Shown here one piece after another: positions 1 through 27,265 of a stretch of 64,000 nucleotides of DNA. This DNA comes from Anarhynchus alexandrinus. Lineage: Eukaryota > Chordata > Aves > Charadriiformes > Charadriidae. The DNA lies in contig VUYV01000752.1 of NCBI GenBank assembly GCA_008711295.1, forward strand, positions 63,688 to 127,687, in the 5' to 3' direction. Within the stretch, counting starts at the first letter, position 1, and each line of letters opens with the position of its first letter. Both the position numbers and the translations under genes were made by a program. Below the pieces are notes generated by a model. The model did not search any database. It saw only the letters and a program-made list of their open reading frames with translations, and was not told the origin of the DNA.

Positions 1-2679
1 ACTTGACACATCTTGACATCCCACCTTTCTAGTCCCTCGCAGGTTGAGGACTCTGTAACAGAGATCTCGACACAGCGAAGGGAGGGTGAAAGCCAGGCAG
101 ATACCAGTGGAGGGCCGGGAACCCTAGTAGCGCAAGTGTAGTTATTGCTAAATCCCCATCTTAAAAGTTATTAATAATCAAGTGTAACGGTGTTTTAGTA
201 AGAACGTCCCTCCTACAGTTTTCCCACTCACAACCCTCTCTCCGCACAGCCACTTTGGAATGCTGTTCTACCGTCAGGAGGTCCAAGGCACTAACAGGGC
301 TCCTGCTCTTGAATTCACCCAGCAAGTCATGCTGCCTCTGAAGGTGAGCTTTTCCCATTCAGGTACTTGCAGCACAAACTCGTGACTATCGCCTTTTAAA
401 ACAACATTGCACACACCCACTGGGATTACAGCAGCTGCATTGCAACTTTGAAGATCAACGAGAACTCAATTTTCTTGCCAAGTTGTACTAGCTTTGGGCA
501 GCAAACATCAGAATAGGACCAGGCTTCATTACGAGCAGCTGGTATGCACAGACACAGTAATGTAAGTTGTGAGAGGCACCACATGCAGCTTTGCGATCAA
601 ACCTCCTGCTTCTGAGGAAGAAGCATAAAGGACACAAACTCCAGTTGTTCCCACAAACTATTCTGTTGGAGTTTGTGTTTTGTTTTGTGTTCCCCCTCCG
701 CCATCCTTTACAACATTCAGACAGAGTCTTAGGAGAAAGAACAACCCTTTGGCAAACAAGACCTGACTCCACAGTATGGCTATATGGTTTGCAGAGTTGA
801 AGGTTTCCTGTTGTTTCACTTTTACAGCTTTCTTCACAGCTCTTGGCAGCTCACGTGGACTGGACACAGTGCTTCTTCTAACAGCGCACTAGAACCACAA
901 ACATCGAGCAATGCATACTGCAGCAGTTTTGGGTGGTTAAGCCAAACATCTCTAGCATAGCATGAGCAATTCAATTTCAAACAATGCCTCTGAAGGAAGC
1001 TGCCTGTGAACAAATCAAAGCTATTCTTTTGTTTTGCAGCCCATTAGGTCTTACATATAAACCAAGTGAGGCTTTTAGCGATTTGCAATGTTCAGAAGAT
1101 GGCTGGTGTGCCATTCTCAGACCAGGTAACAGCACTCTGTTAAAACCGCAGGGGTTGTGGAGCATACTGATCTCACCCCTTCCAACTGGAAAAAAACTTG
1201 TGCTCCAGGCTCTCCTCTGCCAACACCGAACTCGATTCCCCACAGCCTCAGATACCACCAGGCCTTGCCAGACTCTTGTCTGAACCTGCACCTGGGCACT
1301 CCTGGCTGATCCTCTGCAGAGCTTTTTCAAGACTAGGCAGAAGATGTTTACAGAAGTCACAGGTTTTGCCTGGATTCCACCTATGTCAACCTGTCAAACC
1401 CCACCTTGATTAGAGTTCTAACTACTGGAATTACTTTTATTAGGGATGTCTAATTACACAGCCAATTTAATTACAAGGACCTGGAGTTAATGTTTGCCTA
1501 TTTTAACAGCTTGATCTTATTGAATGCTTTAAATCAGATGCCTGTATTAACATCTATTTATATTAATTTACAATCCACTTCAGCCAGCTGCCATAGGATG
1601 ATGGATTAGATGTTACTACTGTAATTCTGTCAGCACAGAACAAGGTAATCTTGGGAAGGGAGGAGGGTTTGCTTTAGCTCTGTTGTGCACTTGAACACTT
1701 CTGTGTACCTGTTCCTTTGTGTAAATGGCATATGCAACTTTGTCTTTGAAAGCAAATTCAGTAGCACCCACTTGCTGAGAGATTAAATCTTCAATCTTTA
1801 AAAGAGTAAGTTATCCTGTGCCTAATGCGCTTGGCATTGAGATAAACAGCTCTTGCATTCAGAATTCCTTACCTGTTTTCCAGCCACCTTCCCTCATCAG
1901 CGGTGTTTCAGAGCTAGCCTAAAATAATTTTAGGTCCAGGGCCTCAAGCTTCAATCCCTGATGAAGTGTCCTGACAATAGGACATGCTACTCTGCAATAA
2001 TCTGTTTTAAATAGCAATAAATTAATTTTAAAAGGCTACAGTTAAATGACTGACTTCAGTTCACACTTGCAGGAATAGAGGTCCACAGATTCCAGAGAGC
2101 TTCAATCTGAGCCCAGCTCCGTCTTACATCCTTCAGCTTACTGGTGGGGGTAAGCCCCACTGGTGGGGGGAAGACCATGCTGCAAATGCTCTAGCACCAT
2201 CTCTTCAGGAATGTGAAAGCAGAGTCATACATTAGTAAATATGAATAGCTTCAGTCAAAAAAAAAAAAAAGACACCAACACATTTGTAATTAAGGACTTT
2301 TCTAGTCAGGACTGCCGAAACACCAGCTCTGTACTCTCAAGCTGCATTTTTTCATGTCTCTCATCTTACTGGAATATACCCTGTGTATTTGGGGCACTTT
2401 ACGGTGGGAAAGTTCTTCACAAAGTTAATTCTGAAGGCTCTTTTACAGTTGGAATACATCAGGTGTTTTAATGTACACTGCCTGGACAAAGGTGGTTATA
2501 CCACATCAGTTTTCTCCCCTCCCTTGACATTTGCACACACCTAAGGAAACTCAATTCCCTCTTAAAACATGACACAACTCAATACTGTAAACACAAAAAT
2601 ACTTCATAATGTATTTTCAGTTCAGTAATGCCTCAGATGAATTTCAGAACAAAATTAAAGTCTTATCAATAACACAAAA
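1..2679. other. Intergenic sequence downstream of MYLIP
   Basis: No recognisable gene or transposon. A modestly GC-richer stretch at about 1.0-1.4 kb has overlapping ORFs on both strands that resemble nothing known. A possible distal AATAAA for MYLIP (minus strand, about 1436-1441) and an A14 run at 2258-2271 are present. In human the next gene on this side is GMPR, which is not seen here. Confidence 0.6.
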
Positions 2680-2696
2680 GTAGGTTTTTAAAGTCC

Positions 2697-2702
2697 TTTA
2701 TT
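2697..2702 (-). terminator. MYLIP poly(A) signal AATAAA
   Basis: TTTATT on the plus strand reads AATAAA on the minus strand, about 1.28 kb past the stop codon. It is followed within 30 nt by a U/G-rich stretch (TTTTGTGTTATTG), the usual cleavage context. Other AATAAA copies downstream of the stop, at 3508-3513 and about 1436-1441, could serve as proximal or distal sites. Confidence 0.65.
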
Positions 2703-2872
2703 AATCTGAATATAAAAAGACAGAAGTTGCCTACGATATAGGACAAAGCTCTTGCCTTCATGAGGAAACAAAATTTTCTTTACAAAGTGAAAAAATAAAT
2801 ACCCTCTTAGAATAAGGTTTATATGCTAATGTGTCATAAAAAAGTAGAGTTTTAATATTTTGACAAAATGTC

Positions 2873-2880
2873 TGTGCAAA
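2873..2880 (-). promoter_or_regulatory. miR-19 8-mer seed match in MYLIP 3'UTR
   Basis: The minus strand reads TTTGCACA, a perfect complement to the miR-19 seed with A opposite position 1. MYLIP is a reported miR-19 target in mammals. The site lies about 180 nt upstream of the poly(A) signal, a favourable position. Confidence 0.55.
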
Positions 2881-2989
2881 GAAACAGATGCATAAACACA
2901 CATTACTGCTACATTAAGGCAATATGAAAAGTATAGTCAGAAAATTTCAGTAAAGTGACAGTGTATTTTTCTAGCTTTGATTAAGCCAG

Positions 2990-2997
2990 TATTGCAC
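2990..2997 (-). promoter_or_regulatory. miR-25/32/92 8-mer seed match in MYLIP 3'UTR
   Basis: The minus strand reads GTGCAATA, complementary to the miR-25/32/92/363 seed with the terminal A. It is about 110 nt from the miR-19 site. Members of both families are made from the miR-17-92 cluster. Confidence 0.55.
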
Positions 2998-3982
2998 CCA
3001 AACATGGTCTCTAGTTCCCTCTGTACCCTGGAGAATACACTAGGAAACCAGAGCCCAAAATGCCCAAGTAGGGGGGTGGAGATTAAAAACATTTTAGCAG
3101 GAAATGACCTACCCAATAAAGATGTTAACTGAAAAAAGCATTTAAAATTATACACAACCCTTACTTTAGAAATTAATGGTACATGTTTAGTAGTTTAAAA
3201 TCAGTCTCCAAAAACAAAGCCAACTCAAAGGGCGGCTGACTGCAGCTCCCACGACCACCAGCTAAGCCAGATGGGGGAAACCTGGGAGTACCTTGGCCCC
3301 CAAGAGCTGTCAATGAAGTCCCATAACAGCGCTTCCACAGGACATTGCCAACCAGACGACCTTCCTGACCCACCCTCAACACTTTGAGATCAACAAACTT
3401 GTCCTACCCTTCCAAAGCTATTGTCTCAGAATTGTTTTCTATTTAACAGACTTCTGAATTAAACACAGCTGCTCAAAGAAGCCTTGTAACTTTAGTTTAA
3501 GAACCAATTTATTTTAAATGTTCCCTCCCCTTTAACGCCATTTACTAAAAGCAGAAAATATGAGCCATACTAAACTGATATTTGTAAAAGCTAGTCTTAC
3601 TATTAAAATAAATGGAGTGACTGTACTAAAAAGGATTTAGAGAGTGTAAAACAAGAGGCTGCAGTGCTCTCGCTGCATCTATCAATATGTGTACACCACA
3701 TTTCTCCAGGGTCAACTAGCTTTTTGGCAACACCACCATGCTACAAACTTATGCATCATTCTCCTTTTAAGTAACATGAATTGATTACACTTCTGCCCTC
3801 AAAAGATGTCCCAAACCATTTCGGACATGCTGAACAAATAATATTTATGTTCAAAAAATGCAGTATTTTTGCTTTTGATCATGGATAGGTGCCAGAGTGA
3901 TTGCCTTCTTCACAATCAATGGTTGCATTTCATATTAGTGCAGTTTTAAAAGTACATGATGAGTTTAAAGTGTGTACGTAGA

Positions 3983-19292
<15,310 letters not shown>

Positions 19293-19465
19293 GGCTAGGG
19301 CCAGCCAGTGCCGTCGCCGCTGCCACGGACACCCGCACCGGCTGCTGCTGCCGTCGCCGCCGCTACCGCGGAATCGCAGCTGACGCTACGGGCTGAGCTA
19401 CGCGCGCGTCCCCGGCCGCCCACGCCCGGACGCCAGCAGCGCCCAGCCACCGCTCCCCTAGTGCT
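19293..19465 (-). other. MYLIP: MYLIP 5' untranslated leader (inferred)
   Basis: GC-rich leader of about 170 nt between the expected start site (about 30 nt from the TATA box) and the start codon. It contains no upstream AUG. An exact EGR1 consensus (GCGTGGGCG on the minus strand) lies at 19417-19425. The precise 5' end is inferred. Confidence 0.6.
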
Positions 19466-19484
19466 CCGGCTGCGCCGGCTCCGC

Positions 19485-19600
19485 TCCCTCTATATATACC
19501 TTCCGTATCCCCCTTCCCTCCCCCGAGCGGCACCTGCGGACCAATCGCCAGGCGCCGCTCGTGGCTGCGGGCCGCCGCCGCCACCAATCAGCGCCGCCGT
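19485..19600 (-). promoter_or_regulatory. MYLIP core promoter: TATA box and two CCAAT boxes
   Basis: The minus strand carries TATATATA at 19491-19498, placing the start site near 19463. Upstream, CCAAT pentamers lie on the plus strand at 19541-19545 and 19584-19588, so relative to the gene they are inverted (ATTGG) and 43 bp apart, a common NF-Y arrangement. Few CpG-island genes have such a clear TATA box. The combination fits an inducible gene. Confidence 0.75.
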
Positions 19601-19780
19601 CCCCGGGAAGAGGCGGTGGCCGGCAGGGGTGTTTGTTGTGGTCGCTCTCTGGCGCCCCCTGCCGGGGAGCAGGGACGCCGGCGGGACGCCCCGGCCCCGC
19701 GCGGCGTGGAGCGGAGCGGCCCCGCCGCCGGCGCTGCCCGCCCGGGCTCGGCCGCCCGAAGGGGAACTCATCCTCTTCAA

Positions 19781-22190
19781 CACCCCGCGTCTCCAAATTG
19801 CCTTCATCCGCCGTCACTTGCAAGAGCCCAGAGCTTCTTCCCCTGGAATTATGGCCGGTTGAATCGCGGCAAAGTAACTTCTTCCGAGGGAAGGTGGGGA
19901 CCAATCCCGCTCGGCAGGGACTCCCCACAAAACTAAGTTGAGAGCGAGTGGCCACGAGCTATGAGAAAAGGAAATATTTTCGTGGGCCATCTCTCGGCTT
20001 TGCAAACACTCCTTTTTGTTGAGGGGAAAATAGCGTCCGGATTAACGCCCTCTCTCCCGTATTCTCTCTGGTCCTTGTCCAACGTTGTGTTACGCAGCAT
20101 GCGAAGCACTGAAAATGTGGAAATTTTAAGAAGGACCGGTCAAGTGACATTGCGGCTGCCGTGCACTGTCATGCTAAGGGATGGCGGAGCTTTTACATGC
20201 GTTGAACTCAGTAGGTGTGAAGGTTGTAGGTGATTCCTGGCTAGGGGAGGAACACCTGCACCCGGCGAGCCCTTAGAAGTATTTGTTTGACAAACATACA
20301 CAAGGTACATAGAGTAAAGTAGTTTATGGCTGCATTATCAATGTAAATTGAAATGACAGAGAGGACTAAGTGCAAAATGCATGCTGTGTAGGTTCCCCAA
20401 AAGAAATGCAGATCAAAGAAGCAGTGAGTGGTGCAGTGGTGAGGAACAAGTAGGCTGTCAGGGGAAGAACTGAGAGAGGAAATGGGCATCTGAAAATGCA
20501 GTGAAGGGTAATGGGAAGAAGAACAAGCCACAGCACTAATGCAAGGTCACCGCAGAGCTGAACATTAGCTTGCTCCCGTGTGTATGGGTCACTTGCTTCT
20601 GTCTGGGCATTTCTGCTGTGCTTGCCAATTTGTATTAAAGAAACTCTCAGAACAGATGCTCGTTCTGCTGGGAACTCTGTGAACGCAGTACATGGCTATC
20701 CTGATAAGTGTAAGTAGAGCTGTATCCATTTTGTTCATGTGAACTCTGTAACTAGCAGACTGCTCAGTTCTGAACGAGACAGGAGAGTAGGAGGCAAGTA
20801 AGAGTCAGAACATTAGATGTCAAACCTGAATGGTGCTACATTTCACCTGTACGCTTACTAGCACAGGTTTTTCATGCCCAGGTCTATAGGGTTTAAATCG
20901 AAGAGCTTAGAGTCTTAAAAGACTAGACTCATAGAGTGAAGAGTAGAAAAAACAAAATAACAGGAAAGAAAGATGAGCGAAATTGCAAAACTATGTTAAC
21001 TTTGTGATTTTATGGGGAAAAAAAAGTCTTTGGAAGGGACCTAATTATGAGGGGATTAACCACTAATACAAAAAATAACAAAATATTTTAGTATGGAAGA
21101 AAGCCTGTATTCTCCACTTGTTCTTTAGCTTCTGTTGGAGTAGATGCAGGAAATGAGATTTTAGTTTTATTTTAGTTTTGCTTCTATATATTGCAGCGTT
21201 ACAGTATTTTGTGTGATTTCTATATTTCTGTCATAATCAAAGGAGTCCTAGAGTTGTTATGAAGAAGCACAAAACTGCCATGATGACTCATGCCATTAGT
21301 ATTCTGATATCCTCTCCCTGACAGTAGCTCAGATCAGATGTTACAGAGGAAGGTGCAAGAAATCTTTATGTAATTGTGAGATAATGTGCTTATATATTTT
21401 CTCTAGCACTAAACAGTTAAAGCTGGCTTATACCTAATAGATTAGCCTTTACTTATTTATCCATGTTACTTGTACACTAGGAATCAGTTCACCTTGTGCT
21501 AGGCATTGTCCAGACAAACAGAAACAGATGATTCTTGTCCCGGAGGTCTTACCTTTTCTCTCTATATTAATATCCACTCTGTGTTTTCCTTTTATCTGAC
21601 TTAATGTAAATGCAGGTGTTCTTATTATGTCTGTAAAAGTGTTATCCTGCTTTGAAATCTGTTAAACCGTAAGCCACAAAAATAGCTTCTGGCAGTAAAT
21701 TGCATAGATTGGTTAAGGCCTGTGTAAAACAAGCATTTCTTTTCAAGGGTGTCACCTGGACACCGCTGTCATAGAAATACATTCCATTTCACAGTCTCAC
21801 TGTGATATTTTATTCATGCTTTACAGGAGAGAGTAAAGGACCGAGTCCTGCAGTAGCACACAGGAGACAGCTCTTGTGACAAGTGCCCATTGCAACCCTT
21901 TGGGCTCTGTCTGAGAGAAAAAAATGAAACATCTTACAGTCTCCTGCCTAGTCTCTTTGATGAATCAACAACACTCAGTAAGGTACACTGTCAAACTGCT
22001 CATAGCATGAATGGTCACCCTTTGTGTATCATAAAATAATGTTGTCTATCAACATGTTATCTCAGTGCTGTATGTCATGAAATGCTGTGTCCTATACGAC
22101 AGAAATGTCTCTATGATGTGTCAGTCTTTTGCTATTGTATCATTTTTTGTGTAATTAATTCACCTTATATACATTAATATCTTTATTATT
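19781..22190. other. MYLIP upstream flank, no gene
   Basis: About 2.4 kb of AT-rich sequence 5' of the promoter island. No exon, transposon or RNA gene is recognised. Distal promoter elements of MYLIP could lie here, but I see no perfect DR4. Confidence 0.6.
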
Positions 22191-22363
22191 AACAGGTTGC
22201 CCAGGGAAGTTGTGGATGCCCCATCCCTGGAAGTGTTCAAGGCCAGGTTGGACGAGGCTTTGAGTAACCTGGTCTAGTGGAAGGTGTCCCTGCCCATGGC
22301 AGGGCAGTTGGAACTAGATAATCTTCAAGGTCCCTTCCAACCTAAACCATTCTATGATTCTAC
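22191..22363 (+). mobile_element. CR1 LINE, truncated 3' end
   Basis: Starts at the conserved AACAGGTTGCCCAGGGA segment and continues through the stretches matching CCATCCCTGGAAGTGTTCAAGG and TGCCCATGGCAGGG. It ends at CCTTCCAACCTAAACCATTC followed by the ATTCTATGATTCT terminal repeat. This is the typical 5'-truncated avian CR1 tail, fairly well preserved. Confidence 0.93.
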
Positions 22364-22436
22364 AATATTTAAAGTTCCTTGCCTAACAATTGTTGATTAT
22401 TTTTCTTTGATATAATTCCTCTACAAGGTTCATTTT

Positions 22437-23160
22437 TTGGTCACATCCGACTTCCATAGCAAATATTAGACGTAGTGACTCCTTGTCTGACATTTGAATG
22501 GAAACCCTGCGAAAAATCCAATTGTTTGGAGAAGGGAAGTAACAAGTTCCAGACCCCTGAATTTAGACCCCAACATGGCAATATTGGGGTCTCTCAATAA
22601 AGGCTAATGCCCCTCCTTGTATAGATTTTTGTTCGCAAGGTTCCCCAGGTAGTTGCCTCCAAGCAATTGCCACAATATTCCACCTTGTGAGGGATCTGAT
22701 AGTGTAGTTATGGTCTCTTTCCCCGGATGTTTATGCAAGACCTTCTCTAAGACCCTCTCTTGTGTTGCTTGTTGCCCATGGTATTGACGCTGATCAAATT
22801 CAGGATACTTTACTGCTGCAGAATACTGTGCTATAGGGTAAAAGGTTAGAAATGCTCAGCTCCTGCATGTGCTCAGGATGAGGCTTCACCAAGCATTTAG
22901 AAGTACCTACCATTAATCTTTACTGTCCATTGGTGGCAGACACATTAAAGGCATGCATGGGACTGCTGTGTTATCCCAGCTCTTGGTGCCAAAGGTGCGC
23001 TCTACAAACTGTGAGGGAGACAATAACCCAGACAAATGATGAGCTTCTGTAGCCCTGTATAAAACAGCAGCCTGCCCTTCTCTAGGAAAGCTAAAGACCA
23101 ACAGACTTCTCACAGTGCTGGCTGTGTGTGTGGTGCCTTTTGTTCTAGCAAGAACGAATG
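22437..23160. other. Possible degraded LTR-like sequence
   Basis: Unlike its neighbours, this stretch has an LTR-like layout: GGTCTCTCAATAAAGGC with AATAAA near 22.60 kb, and a weak match to a tRNA-Leu primer-binding site (TGGTGCCAAAGGTGCGCT, near 22.99 kb, about 13 of 18 positions). No TG...CA ends or target duplication could be fixed. It may be chance. Confidence 0.2.
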
Positions 23161-23389
23161 GCTCCATGACAAAGTATTTTTAATTGTAATCCTAGTTTAT
23201 ATAATAATCAGAATCAGTAGGAGGATGTTAGACCCTTGCTTTCTGTTGCCCTGTTCTTGTCCTTGTGTATGCTCTTTTGTTCTGATTTATTGCTTCCTCA
23301 TTTGGTTTTAATTAAGAGATATTGAATAGGTTTAAATAAATACAGATTGTTAGGCTATTGACAGATCATTGGCTTCTCCCCGCTCCCAT

Positions 23390-24545
23390 CACAGGAGAGC
23401 CATGAAAGGCTGATCTCCATAAGCCCAGAGGACCACATGGGGCACAATGGCAGCCCAAATTAAAGACTCAAAGGAAAGGAGACCGTGTCTGATCCCCTCC
23501 CCTCCCAGGGCTGTCCCAGCAGAGCCTCAGCCCCACTGTCCAGGTATGAAACCCATCACCACGAGTCATGGGGAGCAGCTCTCCAGGTTACATTTTGGAC
23601 AGAGGGGGTTGCTAGCTGGGAGTGTGGGACCCATTAGGGGAGGCAGGGGAAGAGCTTTTGGAGATTGAACAGGACTTATTATGGAGTCTTTACAGGAGGA
23701 ATCAAAGGCGGGACAGAGGAGGGATTTAGGAGATTTGGGCAGGAACAAGTGTGGGAAATAGAGGTATAAGGGAATAACAGGGTTCATCCACGTGTAAAGA
23801 ATTGGCTGGCCAGGATTCTTGTCTGGCGATGCCCTGCTCCTGACCTGCACAGTCTGTCCTGTCTTGTCATCAAACCCCACCTTCAACTGTTTTCCAGTAA
23901 AGGTCTCTTTACTCTGTGTGTGTATGGGGGTTTGTGGTGCAGCAACTGGAGTGAGTGCAGGTGTCACCACTAGCAAAGCTCCAGCCAGTGAGTAGGTGAA
24001 GTGGTCTGGGGGCCAGAATGGGTTTGGAGGTCTCTAAGGACCACCTCTGGGTATGTGAGCAGCTGTGTGTCTGTAGGGGTGAGAGCACAAGGGGGTGGCT
24101 ATTTGGACCAGGGAAGTCCTGGACAGCTCTGGCTGTGAGTGTGTGTGCATGTGTGTGTTTGATGGTCTGTACCACCAGCTGGAGTGGGGTGCCACCTCAA
24201 GAGCTTGTGTATCCAGGCACAGCAACTGTGGAGACTGGGATCCAGGGGCAGCTCCTGGGCAGACTGAGTGTCTGAGACTGGCTGCTGGAGAGATCTACAT
24301 TTTAGATATGTATATATATTCCCGCTCTTCTGGAGCAGGGAGCAGTATGAGGCTGTTGGTGTTGGTGTGAGTTCTCTTGAGTCTGTGGTCTGTGTGGCCA
24401 GCAGTGTATATATGTATATTTGTGGTGTACACATGTGCACTTCGTGCATGTGTCTACTGGGAGTACATGTTCAGCCTTGCTACTGGTTGGACCCGGGGGC
24501 ATGGAGTGGCAGCAGCCTTGCCTCTCTCAGGCTGCCGGCTAAGGT
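23390..24545. repeat. Unidentified GT-rich repeat-like block
   Basis: About 1.1 kb of GC- and GT-rich sequence in an AT-rich region, with a sharp composition change at both sides. It contains several (GT)n-like patches and loosely repeated segments about 230 bp apart (near 23.91 and 24.14 kb). The overall style resembles an avian endogenous retroviral LTR or a related interspersed repeat. I could not assign a family, fix the ends or find a target duplication. Many overlapping ORFs on both strands follow from composition. Confidence 0.4.
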
Positions 24546-25351
24546 ATGTTTTCCACTAACACAAATCCTTAGAGAAAAGCACTGGAAAGCACATACCACA
24601 CCATTGTTACTTTAGTTCTGCTTTCCTTTTTTCTTTATATTTTCTGACTGTCTCTTTGTATTCTGTATCAAACTGAGTAACCAAGGACCAAGTCAGCACA
24701 AATGCATTTTAGGATGATTTGAAATGAAACTGAGTGGGATCACATGATTGTAGTCAGTCTCTTCTGCTATCTCCTCCCTGGGTAAAATTGCTTTGTGCAT
24801 GAACAAAAAGGTAGTGTCTAGCTTCTTTCTTGTCACTGTCAAGGCTGCTGGTCTTGTTGCAAATGCACATCACTCACGTGCATGATGATCTTCCGACTGA
24901 GAAGCATGGAGGGAAGCATGAAATTGAGGAGCTATTCTGACAGTGATGGTTGCTTAGGGGAAACACCATCATCCATCCATAAAAACACAAATACTTTCCT
25001 TTCTACCTGAAAGATTCTTTTAGTGTTCTCATATATATCATGCCTTTATCTTAAGTTTTTGAAAAATAGTCCTCTGCTCTGCACTGTCCTGCAGTGCCTA
25101 ATCAGCTTCTATGGAAAAAGTGTGTGTCAGTGATTGACATGCTTCTCACAGTGCTGGTTCACCTTTACCAATATAATGAACACAGAATACTGTGCAAAGA
25201 TTGTCCATGCAGCTGACAGGCCATAAGCTGGCTGTTTTATGAAGCATTATCTGGTGGTCATCCCCAACGCTCTTGACAAAATCAAAAAGAAAATAAAAAA
25301 AAGTTAGGGATGTCATTTCAATCTTGGGGTATCTGGTCTGAGGTCTGTTTT

Positions 25352-25580
25352 AAGAACATGAAAACAATCCCACCAGATCAGACCAAGGATTCACATAGTC
25401 CTGAGTACTGTTACTTGAAGATTTTGTCCAGTGGTAGACTGCATGCTTAACATGCAAGAGGTACTTGTTGATGCCTATATGCTGCAAAGTGCCCAGGGCC
25501 AATACCTCATGGTATATCAGAATACAAAAAGAAATCCTTATTCTTACTCCCCAGAATCCTGTCCCAGCTTCCACTGATTT
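25352..25580 (-). mobile_element. Ancient CR1-like remnant
   Basis: Contains the degraded AACAT..GAAC and CAGATCAGACCAAGG motifs typical of the old CR1-family 3' tail seen in turtles, crocodilians and birds when read in this orientation. It is strongly diverged, so only the first 130 bp or so is a credible match. Confidence 0.5.
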
Positions 25581-25737
25581 GCAATTTAAGTCTTCCAGTC
25601 TATTTTTGTGTTACATAAACAATTTTGCCAAGTAGAATTGCATTTCCTACTCCAAAACCTTCCCAGTTTGAGACCAGACTCATTGTAGAAACCCCAATCT
25701 AGTTGTTGGGACATGTATCAGTTGCTTGTGAAATTTA

Positions 25738-25932
25738 TTAATTCCATTTCATAACCAATTTATTTATAATTGATAGCTGAAAGAAATCCCTCAGTCTCTG
25801 TATTTTTTCAGAAGCTCCTAACATCAAATCACCTTTGAATTTGAGCTTGTTTTCCAGGTCATTGATTACATTTCTGAGCATTTTTACTTCCTTTAGTGCT
25901 TGTAGAATAGAGGAGTCATTGACTATTTTCAT
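25738..25932 (-). other. Short coiled-coil-like ORF, unrecognised
   Basis: A 64-codon open frame with a heptad-like stretch (ILQALKEVKMLRNVINDLE). It has no recognised domain and no clear splice sites. It may be a decayed coding fragment or chance in AT-rich DNA. No function is assigned. Confidence 0.15.
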
Positions 25933-27212
25933 CTTGTTAAAATGTGCTCTTGTGGTCTAAAATCAAAGCTTTCACAAATCAATTTCTCACTAATATTTGT
26001 TCCTACTGCTGACATTATAAGCTCATATAGTAAAGAGGTTGCCCTTCCTCACACCACTTTCAGAACTGCTAGGACATTGAGAAAAATGGGTTGGAATTTA
26101 AACAGACTAAAATATGGAGAAAAACTTGGTATAATAGCTATTTTTGTATGCATCAAACAACCAATACCTGCAATTAAAAAAATTCTACATTGTCATAATA
26201 ATAAAAGGCAGTTCCACAAAATACAAAGAGGTATAATAAAAAAAATCACATCAAAGATATTTTTTTATTCTGCATTATCAGAGCTGTCAAACAGTGATCT
26301 TACAAATCTTGTAGTATAACCCTTGTATTTTTAACTCTGTCAATCAATCAATATAACCCTTTTAATCTGCTTTTATTACGAATAACACCTAACAGACTTG
26401 ACAAAATACCTATTTCTCTGGTTTTGGATCTGTGCATTAGACCTAACTTTGCCTATACTTATTTCCACTGTTTCTCTAGTGCAAACCCATCAGTTGCCTG
26501 TCTGAAGAAAATGCAACACTCTCACTGGTGGAAAAATCGAAAAAAACCAAGTGTCATTAAGGCTTGATATGACAATGGAGAATATAAAATAGCAAAATAA
26601 AGTAAATTCTTATAATCAATTCTACTTTTTTTTTTCTGGGTTTTTTTTTTGTAAGGTTTATTTTTAATCTGTGTGTTTTCTTCCAGCAGTAAAACATAGG
26701 ACTTTCAGCAGTGGCTGAGTTTTAACATTATTTGATCTCAGGGGGTGGAACTTAGTTTTTAAAACTAAGTCAGACCTACTTTCAGTATGACACTTGCTAT
26801 GAAGTATAAGACTACAGAAGAGGTATATGTACCTTTTCAGTGACGCACTTTATAATATACTAGATTATATTGATGTATTGATTTTTTAATTTTTAGTGCT
26901 GAATATGTATTTCTAAATAAAATAAGCATCAGTTCAATTATTTAATCACTGAACTACCTTTCTAAAGTAAAATATCAGGGAATGCACTGTCTTTTTATAT
27001 TTTGCATGGTGCAATATTTTTCTAATGTTTGTGAAATGAAAGAGATTGATCTGTTTTTCTTTCTCATATAATTCTGTATAACAATAGCAACAAAAAACAT
27101 TTGGAATGGGCTTTGATGTGACAACTGCCCTTCCTCATTCATACAATTTATGAGCTTCAGCTTCTTTCATTATAATTCCACTAAATTAAGACTATATTAA
27201 GACTACCACACT
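25933..27212. other. AT-rich intergenic DNA
   Basis: No gene seen. It has homopolymer T runs near 26.62-26.65 kb. The 26.87-27.18 kb part is unusually AT-rich and complex, in the style of conserved noncoding DNA. That is an impression only. Confidence 0.5.
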
Positions 27213-27265
27213 TGTCTTTCTTTCTTTCTTTCTTTCTTTATTTATTTATTTATTTATTTATTTAT
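27213..27265 (+). repeat. Compound tetranucleotide microsatellite (CTTT)n(TTTA)n
   Basis: About six CTTT units run directly into about seven TTTA units. It is probably length-polymorphic. Confidence 0.95.

Larger units (their letters stand above)
2680..3982 (-). other. MYLIP: MYLIP 3' untranslated region
   Basis: Noncoding AT-rich sequence between the MYLIP stop and the poly(A) signal at 2697-2702. No convincing ORF is present. It contains 8-mer seed matches for miR-19 and miR-25/92. The 3' limit is inferred from the AATAAA and a U/G-rich stretch just downstream of it, so the length of about 1.3 kb is an estimate. A proximal AATAAA at 3508-3513 could give a shorter form. Confidence 0.75.

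Noticed and set aside
19308..19955. ORFs of 105-184 codons over the promoter
   Set aside because: Same CpG-island effect. They cross the TATA and CCAAT boxes and have no protein-like features.
24012..24615. Several ORFs of 60-116 codons rich in His/Thr/Cys/Val
   Set aside because: Translations of GT/CA-rich repeat-like sequence on both strands.
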